Below are positions 1 through 7,700 of a stretch of 28,618 nucleotides of DNA, one piece after another; positions within the stretch are counted from its first letter, which is position 1; the number at the start of each line of letters is the position of its first letter. The position numbers and the translations under genes were made by a program. The DNA is taken from NCBI GenBank assembly GCA_002477595.1, contig DLQN01000020.1:42877-71494 (forward strand), in the 5' to 3' direction. This DNA comes from Roseivirga sp. UBA7431. GTDB taxonomy: Bacteria > Bacteroidota > Bacteroidia > Cytophagales > Cyclobacteriaceae. The notes below the pieces were generated by a model. The model was given only the letters and a program-made list of their open reading frames with translations. It had not been told where the DNA came from and did no database searches.

Positions 1-1433
1 AGATCAGAAACGTGTACCAAACCATCGATACCCTCTTCTAGCTCGATGAACAAGCCAAAGTTGGTTAGGTTTCTTACAATACCAGTGTGGTTAGTACCTA
101 CACCGTATTTCGTTAATACATCTTGCTTAGTCCATGGATCTTCAGTCAATTGCTTGATACCTAGAGACATTTTTCTTTCATCTCTATCAAGTGTCAACAC
201 AACTGCATCAAGCTTATCTCCTACACTAATGAAGTCTTGTGGATTTCTCAAGTGCTGAGACCAAGACATTTCAGAAACGTGGATTAATCCTTCAACGCCT
301 GCATTAAGCTCTAAGAATGCACCGTAATCAGCAACATTCACGATAGAACCGCTTACTTTAGAACCAATCTCAAGTGCAGCATCCAACTGATCCCAAGGGT
401 GCTCAGTCAATTGCTTCATACCAAGAGAAATTCTCTTCTTGTTATCATCAAAGTCAAGTACAACTACATTGACTTTCTCGTCAAGGTTCAACACATCCGC
501 TGGATCGTTGATTCTACCCCATGAGATATCAGTGATGTGCAATAGACCATCAACACCACCTAAATCGATGAATACACCGAAGTTAGTCATGTTCTTGATC
601 ACACCTTCTAGTACTTGGCCTTTCTCAAGGTTCGTAAGGATAAGTGCTTTCTGCTTCTCAAGATCTTTCTCGATCAATATTTTGTGTGATACTACTACGT
701 TGTCGTTAGTGTAGTTGATTTTCACAACTTTCACTTCCATTTTCTTACCTACAAAAACATCAAAGTCTCTGATTGGCTTCACATCAATTTGTGAACCTGG
801 TAAGAATGACTCAACACCATAAACGTCAACAATAAGACCACCTTTAGTTCTTCTTTTAACGAAGCCTTCGATTACCTTATCATTTTCACTAGCATCTTGG
901 ATCAATTCCCATGCACGAACAATCTTAGCTTTTCTTCTAGAAAGAACTAGCTGTCCTTGTGCGTTTTCTTGCTCTTCAATGTAAACTTCGATTTGATCAC
1001 CGACCTTTAAATCTGGTGTATCTCTGAATTCTGAAGAACTTACTAAACCATCAGATTTGTAACCGATGTTTAATACAATATCTCTAGGAGTCATGGATAC
1101 TACTGTACCATGGATTACTTTCTTCTCTTCGATAGTGTTTAGAGTATCACCATAAAGTGTCTCTAAATCTTCTTTCTCCTTAGCAGTGTAACCTTCTCCG
1201 AAACCTTTAGTATCAACAGCGTCCCAATCAAACTCTTCTTGAACTGGCTCAGCTTCTGCTTTCACAGCTTTCTTAGCCGGAGCTTTTTTCTCTTTTGGAG
1301 CTTCTTCTACTACTGGGGTTTCTGCCGCAACCTCAGTTGCTTCAACTTTTTCCTCAACGACTGGTGCCGCTTGAGTTTCCTGAACAACTACAGTTTCCTC
1401 TGTTGTCTCAGGTGCTTTTTTTTCTTCTGACAT
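1..1433 (-). CDS. rpsA: 30S ribosomal protein S1, 3'-truncated by window edge
   Basis: Binds mRNA on the small ribosomal subunit and supports initiation on structured or Shine-Dalgarno-poor messages, which matters in Bacteroidota. About 477 residues are visible. Residues 1-75 are an acidic Ala/Glu/Pro/Val-rich extension. Five S1-type OB-fold repeats follow, at about 110-135, 186-212, 271-306, 359-390 and 446-477. The later ones carry the classic pattern, for example NFGVFIDLGGVDGLLHI and DYGAFLELNAGVEGLIHVSE. A sixth repeat and the stop must lie left of the window. The start is ATG at 1433-1431; no Shine-Dalgarno is seen, as is usual in this phylum. The gene lies downstream of the HNH gene on the same strand, but a promoter in the gap makes separate transcription likely. 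Identification is very secure. Confidence 0.97.
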   Translation of the reverse strand, partial: MSEEKKAPETTEETVVVQETQAAPVVEEKVEATEVAAETPVVEEAPKEKKAPAKKAVKAEAEPVQEEFDWDAVDTKGFGEGYTAKEKEDLETLYGDTLNTIEEKKVIHGTVVSMTPRDIVLNIGYKSDGLVSSSEFRDTPDLKVGDQIEVYIEEQENAQGQLVLSRRKAKIVRAWELIQDASENDKVIEGFVKRRTKGGLIVDVYGVESFLPGSQIDVKPIRDFDVFVGKKMEVKVVKINYTNDNVVVSHKILIEKDLEKQKALILTNLEKGQVLEGVIKNMTNFGVFIDLGGVDGLLHITDISWGRINDPADVLNLDEKVNVVVLDFDDNKKRISLGMKQLTEHPWDQLDAALEIGSKVSGSIVNVADYGAFLELNAGVEGLIHVSEMSWSQHLRNPQDFISVGDKLDAVVLTLDRDERKMSLGIKQLTEDPWTKQDVLTKYGVGTNHTGIVRNLTNFGLFIELEEGIDGLVHVSD

Positions 1434-1546
1434 GATAAATTTGCCCCGTGATTACTTCCTTCAACATGCAGGGCACATGCTGGGAAATTTTGGTTATGAA
1501 ACTCTTTGTACCTATTACAAAAAGCCGCCTCGTTTGAAACGGACTG
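1434..1546 (-). promoter_or_regulatory. Long 5' leader of rpsA
   Basis: If transcription starts just after the -7 box at 1547-1554, the rpsA mRNA has a leader of about 105 nt, longer than most gaps in this window. It contains a short stem (CGTT/AACG near 1530-1542) followed by GGCGGC and a T run, and two GCATGT-type repeats near 1464-1482. S1 represses its own translation in Escherichia coli by binding its mRNA leader. A similar role here is inference only, and I do not recognise a named RNA family. Confidence 0.3.
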
Positions 1547-1580
1547 CAAAGGTAATAATTTATTTTTAATTGGACTCAAA
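1547..1580 (-). promoter_or_regulatory. Bacteroidota-type promoter of rpsA
   Basis: On the minus strand TTTG (1580-1577) is followed after 22 bp by TACCTTTG (1554-1547), an exact match to the TAnnTTTG -7 element. The 22-bp spacer is slightly longer than the usual 19-21. It lies between the HNH stop codon and rpsA, where a separate promoter is expected. Confidence 0.55.
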
Positions 1581-1603
1581 GAGACACAAATAACAGCTTT
1601 TAA

Positions 1604-2101
1604 TTAATTCAGACTTAGATACTGCAACCAATCGCCTGAAGTAAAACCGCTAAAATTCCTGATAAACATGATATAGGATGGCTTGAAAGGTTTTTGCGAC
1701 AAGGGCATTTCAGCTTCCTCAGGTGTTTTATCCCCTTTTATAGAGTTGCAACGCTTGCAGGCTGTTGCCAAGTTAGCCCAATTGGAACCTCCTCCTTTAG
1801 ACTTAGGCACCACGTGATCAATAGTTAAATCTCTATCACTTCCACAATAGAGACATTTTTGAGCATCTCGTTTGAAGATGTTTTGCCTTGAAAGCATAAC
1901 GCTCTTGAATGGAATAAAAATATACTTCTGAAGGCGGATTACTGATGGCATCGGATGACTCGAACCAATGGAGCGCATCACAAGCTTCGGGTCTCCATGA
2001 ACTAACTCTGCTTTGTCTAGGTAAATCAGCAGAAATGCCCGTTCTGCCGAACAAACGGACAGGGGACTATAATCTTGATTTAGGACCAAAACACGTCTCA
2101 T
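1604..2101 (-). CDS. HNH endonuclease family protein
   Basis: Predicted 165-residue HNH nuclease. The core is near the C-terminal half: CLYC (C83, C86), IDHVVPKSKGG with D95-H96, then CKRCN (C115, C118, N119). Together these form a zinc-stabilised beta-beta-alpha-metal fold. Residues 1-70 (start MRRVLVLNQDYSPLSV) match the N-terminal region common to stand-alone HNH proteins found across many bacteria. The natural substrate of this subfamily is not known to me. The gene is last in the tsaD-smpB run, 3 bp after the NlpC/P60 gene, and is probably co-transcribed with it. No methylase or restriction partner is nearby, so a restriction role is not supported. Confidence 0.88.
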   Translation of the reverse strand: MRRVLVLNQDYSPLSVCSAERAFLLIYLDKAELVHGDPKLVMRSIGSSHPMPSVIRLQKYIFIPFKSVMLSRQNIFKRDAQKCLYCGSDRDLTIDHVVPKSKGGGSNWANLATACKRCNSIKGDKTPEEAEMPLSQKPFKPSYIMFIRNFSGFTSGDWLQYLSLN

Positions 2102-2104
2102 GGT

Positions 2105-2890
2105 TTACTTTATCACTCGCTTCACTTTAAATAGGTGATGGGTATAGCGATTCTGTTTTCGGTTGAAGATGCCTTTTTTATCGATTTGATCTACTCTCAC
2201 CTTACCTGAGGCATGAATGATCTCATTCTCTCCTATAAGGAGACCCACATGATTCATCTTGCCTTCTTTATTGGTGAAAAATGCCAAATCACCCGCTATA
2301 TGTTCATCGAGCTTAACTTCTTCGCCCTTCATTATTTGCTGAGAAGAGTCTCTTGGTAATTTGTATCCTGCCATTCGGTAAACTACCTGTGTAAATCCTG
2401 AGCAATCAATGCCAAATGGTGATCTACCACCCCATAGGTATGGCGTGTTCTGATACATCTTGGCCGTATTGATAAGTGTAGAAATACCCACCTTCTGATG
2501 CATACTCTTAGAATTACCATTGAAGACGACATTTGCTTCCTCCTTAAATAGAGGGTTATTCAACAATGGCAATATGGCGCCACAAGTAATAAAGCTCACT
2601 TGGTGGTCAAATAGGATCTTACTGGTGAGCTCGGTGCAAATCTTATAATCACTACTTTCGATCTGCTCAAAGTATTCTTGTGATATCGGGTGATGCTGTT
2701 TGACATCTATCCAACCTTGATAAGCATCGAAAGCATTTTCAACCTTAATCCATGCCTCGTTCTCAGATACTTCTAGCACTCGATAGTGTTCTCCAAATAA
2801 TAATTGAGAAATCATTTCTGATGCATCTGACTGCTCCGCCCTGACAGGAACAATGCTCAATCTCACAACCCCATGATTTTCTAATTGCAT
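2105..2890 (-). CDS. NlpC/P60 family peptidoglycan hydrolase with SH3-like N-terminus
   Basis: 261 residues. The C-terminal domain (about 135-261) is an NlpC/P60 cysteine peptidase, a family that cleaves peptidoglycan stem peptides (gamma-D-Glu to diamino acid bond). The catalytic Cys163 is in GIDCSGF, His214 in MNHVGLL, and the third polar residue is His226 in IIHASG. Residues about 8-65 resemble a bacterial SH3 domain with the GWIDV end. No signal peptide is visible, so it may act on imported muropeptides in the cytoplasm, as proposed for YkfC-like recycling enzymes, or be exported another way. It sits 3 bp after smpB and 3 bp before the HNH gene. The exact substrate is inferred from the family. 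Confidence 0.9.
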   Translation of the reverse strand: MQLENHGVVRLSIVPVRAEQSDASEMISQLLFGEHYRVLEVSENEAWIKVENAFDAYQGWIDVKQHHPISQEYFEQIESSDYKICTELTSKILFDHQVSFITCGAILPLLNNPLFKEEANVVFNGNSKSMHQKVGISTLINTAKMYQNTPYLWGGRSPFGIDCSGFTQVVYRMAGYKLPRDSSQQIMKGEEVKLDEHIAGDLAFFTNKEGKMNHVGLLIGENEIIHASGKVRVDQIDKKGIFNRKQNRYTHHLFKVKRVIK

Positions 2891-2893
2891 TGA

Positions 2894-3361
2894 TTAAAAG
2901 TTGATTCTATCTAAGTCTCTTTTTATGTCCTTCTCTTTTATCGAGTCTCGCTTATCATGAAGCTTCTTACCACGTCCTAAGATAATCTCCAGTTTGGCGA
3001 ACCCACGATCAGTTATAAATAGTCGGGTTGGAATTATGGATAAACCCTTCTCTTTAGACTTTTCGCTCAGTTTACTAAGTTCTCTTTTATTTAATAACAG
3101 CTTTCGTTCCCTATCACTTACATGATTATAATGAGTCCCTTGTGCGTAAGGCGCAATATGCAATTGCTTAACAAACAGCTGGTCATTATTGAAATAGCAG
3201 AAAGCGTCTTGCATGTTTACCAAACTCTCTCGGATCGATTTGATCTCAGTGCCCATCAATTGCATACCAGCAACATACTTGTCAAGAAATTCGAATTCAT
3301 AACCCGCTTTTCTATTCTTAATATTTACCGTCCTCGCAAAACGTTGTTTATCCTTCGCCAT
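2894..3361 (-). CDS. smpB: SsrA-binding protein SmpB
   Basis: 155 residues, the usual SmpB length. The protein binds tmRNA and delivers it to stalled ribosomes in trans-translation. Characteristic segments are GTEIKSIRES (37-46), the AGMQLMGTE region before it, and the basic C-terminal tail with GRGKKLHDKRD, which occupies the empty mRNA channel. The stop of the upstream thioesterase gene directly abuts this ATG (3362/3361), so translational coupling is likely. The tmRNA gene itself is not in this window. Confidence 0.97.
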   Translation of the reverse strand: MAKDKQRFARTVNIKNRKAGYEFEFLDKYVAGMQLMGTEIKSIRESLVNMQDAFCYFNNDQLFVKQLHIAPYAQGTHYNHVSDRERKLLLNKRELSKLSEKSKEKGLSIIPTRLFITDRGFAKLEIILGRGKKLHDKRDSIKEKDIKRDLDRINF

Positions 3362-3757
3362 CTATCTTTCTAAACTAGTGAAAATTTGAGTGATCTTGTC
3401 TCTTGACATAATTTTCTGCCCTGTTTTACCAAACGCCACAATTCGCCCCTTAGAACTCACTTCTATTTCACAGATTAATTCGTTTTTCTCAAACCCTGCA
3501 ACTTTGGCCAGTAATGACACCTCGTCACCAACAAAAGCAGGCGACTTATGATCAATATGGAGCATTGTGCCAACACCTTCTTCATGTGTTTCACACATAT
3601 CAAGGACAAAAAGTCTACTTGCCCACTCCATTTCTCGTGCCAAAACAAAAGTACTACATACCTGATGCACCGTGCCCGATTCAAAAGTTGCTAAATGATC
3701 TGCAGTCACTTTAAAGCCATGTGTTTTAGTATCACCTATTCTGACAAGGTTCTTCAT
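3362..3757 (-). CDS. FlK-like hot-dog fold thioesterase
   Basis: 131 residues forming one hot-dog domain. It aligns with fluoroacetyl-CoA thioesterase FlK, whose catalytic residues are Thr42, Glu50 and His76. The same spacing is seen here: Thr36, Glu44 (in EMEWAS) and His70 (in HIDHKSPA). An acyl-CoA hydrolase activity is therefore plausible, but the acyl group is unknown and fluoroacetate is unlikely to be the natural substrate. The start ATG at 3757 directly follows the tsaD stop, and its own stop directly precedes smpB, so it is embedded in a translation-related operon. This placement suggests a housekeeping role such as clearing a toxic acyl-CoA, which is inference. Confidence 0.82.
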   Translation of the reverse strand: MKNLVRIGDTKTHGFKVTADHLATFESGTVHQVCSTFVLAREMEWASRLFVLDMCETHEEGVGTMLHIDHKSPAFVGDEVSLLAKVAGFEKNELICEIEVSSKGRIVAFGKTGQKIMSRDKITQIFTSLER

Positions 3758-4771
3758 CTAAAATTTCATTCTAGGTAGTGCACTTACTTCTTGTCCGACA
3801 AATTCATCTTGCACATACTTAAAATGTGCTGCCATCGCTATCATACCAGCATTGTCCGTACAGTATTCAAAGGAAGGTATATAAACATTCCAGCCTTCTT
3901 TTTTCGCCATTTCATTCAGCGTATTTCTCAACCCACTATTTGCGGAGACACCTCCCGCAATAGCAATCTCGCTGATATGATGCTGTCGAGCTGCCTTTCT
4001 CAATTTTTGCAAAAGCATTCGCACTAAGGTATATTGTACACTAGCACAAATATCATTTACATTATCCTTTATAAACGACTCATTCTGTTTTAACTGGTCT
4101 CTCAAGAAATACAATACCGCAGTCTTAATTCCGCTGAATGAATAGTTAAGTCCTTGCATCTCCGTTTCAGGGAATTTAAACCTAAGGGCATCTCCCTCTT
4201 GCGCCAGCTTATCTACTAATGGACCTCCTGGATAGCCTAGCCCTAACATTTTAGCTGTTTTATCAAAGGCTTCGCCAACCGCATCATCTTGTGTTTCTCC
4301 AATCACCTCCATTTCAAGGTAATCTTTGACAAGCACTATTTGCGTATGCCCTCCACTTACAGTCAGGCACAGAAATGGGAAACTTGGTTTTGGATCGTCA
4401 ATAAAATGAGCCAAAATATGCGCTTGCATATGATTAACCTCAATCAAAGGAATATCTAGGGCCAAGGCCATCGATTTTGCAAAAGATGTACCCACTAATA
4501 GGGCACCCATTAGACCTGGTCCACGCGTAAAAGCGATGGCAGAAAGGTCATCTTTTGAGATGGCAGCATTTTTGAGAGCTTCATCTACGACAGGAACAAT
4601 ATTCTGCTGATGTGCGCGGCTTGCCAATTCAGGCACTACACCTCCATAATTTTCGTGCACTGATTGCGTTGCGATTATATTATTAAGTACTTTGCCATCT
4701 ACTGCGACAGCTGCAGACGTTTCGTCACAGGAGGATTCTATGGCTAAGATTTTGATTTCGGAGGAAGGCAT
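3758..4771 (-). CDS. tsaD: tRNA N6-adenosine threonylcarbamoyltransferase TsaD
   Basis: 337 residues, normal for the family. TsaD transfers threonylcarbamoyl to A37 of ANN-decoding tRNAs, working with TsaB and TsaE. Signature residues are IESSCDETSAAV (11-22), GGVVPELASRAH (43-54), the metal ligands H114 and H118 in VNHMQAHILAHF, SGGHTQ and the late GGVSAN. The ATG at 4771 is supported because family members begin 5-10 residues before the conserved IES motif. It is the first gene of the minus-strand run and starts head-to-head with tamB with a one-base overlap, so its promoter must lie inside the tamB coding sequence. A TAATTTTG -7-like element occurs at 4904-4897, with no good -33 partner. 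Confidence 0.97.
   Translation of the reverse strand: MPSSEIKILAIESSCDETSAAVAVDGKVLNNIIATQSVHENYGGVVPELASRAHQQNIVPVVDEALKNAAISKDDLSAIAFTRGPGLMGALLVGTSFAKSMALALDIPLIEVNHMQAHILAHFIDDPKPSFPFLCLTVSGGHTQIVLVKDYLEMEVIGETQDDAVGEAFDKTAKMLGLGYPGGPLVDKLAQEGDALRFKFPETEMQGLNYSFSGIKTAVLYFLRDQLKQNESFIKDNVNDICASVQYTLVRMLLQKLRKAARQHHISEIAIAGGVSANSGLRNTLNEMAKKEGWNVYIPSFEYCTDNAGMIAMAAHFKYVQDEFVGQEVSALPRMKF
4760..4768 (+). promoter_or_regulatory. Shine-Dalgarno-like site deciding the tamB TTG start
   Basis: GGAGGAAGG lies just before TTG at 4771, with about 6 nt from the GGAGG core to the start codon. No in-frame ATG exists until about residue 90 of tamB, beyond the membrane anchor, so this site supports TTG as the true start. 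It lies within the first codons of tsaD on the other strand. Confidence 0.55.
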
Positions 4772-7700
4772 TGAAGAAGAAAATTAAACGATCGCAAGTT
4801 ATTAAAAAACGAATTGCTAAATCAATTCTTTGGCTTGTTCTCTCCCCTTTCATTTTACTAGCACTTCTAGCGCTACTGATACACCTGCCTCCAGTCCAAA
4901 ATTATGTCAGTGACCGCATTACTACTTATCTCACTGAAGGCACTGGTTACAAAACAGAAATCGACTACATCAATATCAAATGGTTTAATGCTGTTTCTGT
5001 TGATGGAGCGCAGATTTATGACCTTCAGGATGGCAAGATGCTTGGAATTGAGGAGCTGGTTTTAACCTTCAAGCTCAGAGACCTCATCGGTAAACAAAAC
5101 TTAGAAACGGGACAAGCATGGATAAAAGGTGCGGATGTCAACCTTAGAGATGAAACAAGTCGAAGGTTGAATATTGATGATTGGATAATCAAACTCACTG
5201 ACCTTCTTGCCACTGAATCCACTGGCACCCCTAGTAAAGCTGCCGCCTTCACCATTGACGAAATCACTTTATTAGAATCTAAGTTTAGTATTTCTGACAG
5301 TAGTCGGGATAGCGTTAAAACTGGCTTTGATTACAACCATTTTCAGTTAGTGGATATTAATGCTGATCTCCTCAACTTAAAAGCTGTAGCGGATACTTTT
5401 CAGTTAGACATTAAATACCTGACCACTCGAGATAGCGCGTCAGGACTTAAAGTTGATGAGTTAAAGTCCTTTTTTAGATATTCATGGAAAGAAATGGCTT
5501 TCTATGATTTAGACTTAAAAATGGGTAAATCTCATATTACCGATGAGGTTATCTTCGGTATGAATAGCCCCAGCGACATGTCTTATTTCGTAGATAGGGT
5601 TGATATCAGGGCTAACTTCGCACAGACAAAGCTCCACACTGATGAGCTGAGCTTTTTCGTCCCCGAGTTTAAGAAACACAACGAGCTCGTCAAGATTGAC
5701 GGTTTTTTTCAGGGTAGCATTGGAGATTTCTACTCTGATGATTTTCAGATCGAATTTGGTGAACAAACTGTACTCCGCGGCTCAATGGAGCTAGAAGGCT
5801 TACCCGATATTGAGACTACAGACTTCTCAGTTACACTCAACAATTCAAAGATCATAGCGGAAGACTTTAGAGCCTATATAGGTGACAAAGCCTATGAAAT
5901 TAGCAAGAAACTAGGTCTTGTTAAGTTAAATGGGAGTTTCATTGGTTTTTTGGATGACTTTGTGGCTGACGGAGAGTTTGACACTGAAATTGGTTCTTTC
6001 TATTCAAATACTAACATTGAAGCCATAGCTGGACAACTCGCTCAATATAATGGAGACTTGAGTATGCAAAACTTTGACTTAGGAGTCTTTACAGGGGAGA
6101 GCGTATTTCAAAAAGTAAATATGGCTGGAAGGATTACTGGTTCTGGCTTCACACTGGATGAAGCCAATTTTATATTAGATGCAAGTATTCCAAAGATTGG
6201 CATCAATGGCTATGACTATCAAAATATCGAAACAGATGGGAGTTTTGCCAAATCATTCTTTAATGGAGAGCTAACGGTGCTAGATCCAAACCTACAGATG
6301 ATAGCAAGAGGATCTGTAGACCTGAGAGACCAAAAACAAATATTCAGTATTTCTGGAAGGCTGGATACTGCCCAACTTAATACCTTAAACCTAATTAATG
6401 AGGATATCACCTTAGCTACTGACTTCAATATTGACATCACCGGGATTAAGCTCGATAGCATATTAGGTAACATCGCCCTAAAAAACACCTACCTGAAATA
6501 TGAAGAAAACTCAATAGTATTTGATTCACTTCAGTTTGTTTCTCAAAGGGATGTCATTGGGCGAAAAGTAAGTTTCTCCTCAAAAGGTCAATTTGACATT
6601 CAGCTGGACGGACAGTTTGAATTTACCAACCTATTAGCCGAACTAAAAACGATCAATGAAGAGTACCGACTTATCTTCTCTAGTAGACTACAGGAAGTAG
6701 ATAGCTTTCTAGCTAAGAATAAAACTAGCCAAATGCCTTTCAACATCGCTTACCGTATGGAATTAGCGGACGTTAGTCCAATCTTACAACTATTTGATAC
6801 GTCTATTTATGTCTCAAAGGAGTCCGGCATTCAAGGCAGGTTTACCAACGAACAGAATACGGACTTAAGCCTCTCTGCCGAATCAGACACGATAAAATGG
6901 GCCAACATATGGTTTTATAAAAACGTTATCGCACTTAACTCAACAAATTTGCGTGACGCCACGAAGGTATTTATAAGTGGCTATGTAAGTTCTGAAAAAC
7001 AGCGATATGCCAATACCTCTGAAACAAGAGATTTCACCTTAACTGCTCTGTGGGATGGTCCACACATTGACATTGAGCAACGTGTGCAACAAGAAAGTAG
7101 TGGTAACTTTGCCGAATTAGGTGCGGACATTGATTTTTATCCAGATAGTACTGTACTAAAGTTTAAGAATTCTACGCTACAGGCACTCAATGAGCAATGG
7201 AAAATACATGATGAGAATCGGGTTGTTTTTGGTGAGAAACGAATTGAAATAAAAGGCCTAAGCGTCTACAATACAGATCAGTCTATTAGTTTTGATGGAG
7301 AGGTTGCTGTCACAAAAGATAGCTCTAAAACATTGGGCATCGAATTCAAAGATGTTTCTGTGGCCAACATCAACCCCTTAACATCGAAATCATTTACTGG
7401 AAAATTAAAGGGGAAACTCTCTGCCCAAAACATTTACTATAACCCAATACTATTTGGAGATATACAGTTAGAAGAATTAAGGGTTAATAACTTTTTAGTA
7501 GGCGACCTAGATGGAAGTCTTAACTGGAATGATTTAAGAAAGAAGTTCGATTTGGACTTTACCGTAAATCGTCTTGACAAACGAATTATCTCCCTCCGAG
7601 GTGACTTCTTCCCATCCAATAAAACCGATCAACTCAAGTTAAACTTGGAGTTGAACGATGCTAACCTTAGAATTGCCGAACCTTTCATAGAAGAGTATTT

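Noticed and set aside
439..714. Plus-strand frames inside rpsA (also 46-258 and 1239-1430)
   Set aside because: They are antisense to clear S1 repeats and have low-complexity, Ser/Phe-rich translations.
1604..2101. HNH gene, together with the HsdR_N-like gene at 21189, as parts of a new defence system
   Set aside because: The two are 19 kb apart, each sits among housekeeping genes, and no methylase, helicase or specificity gene accompanies either.
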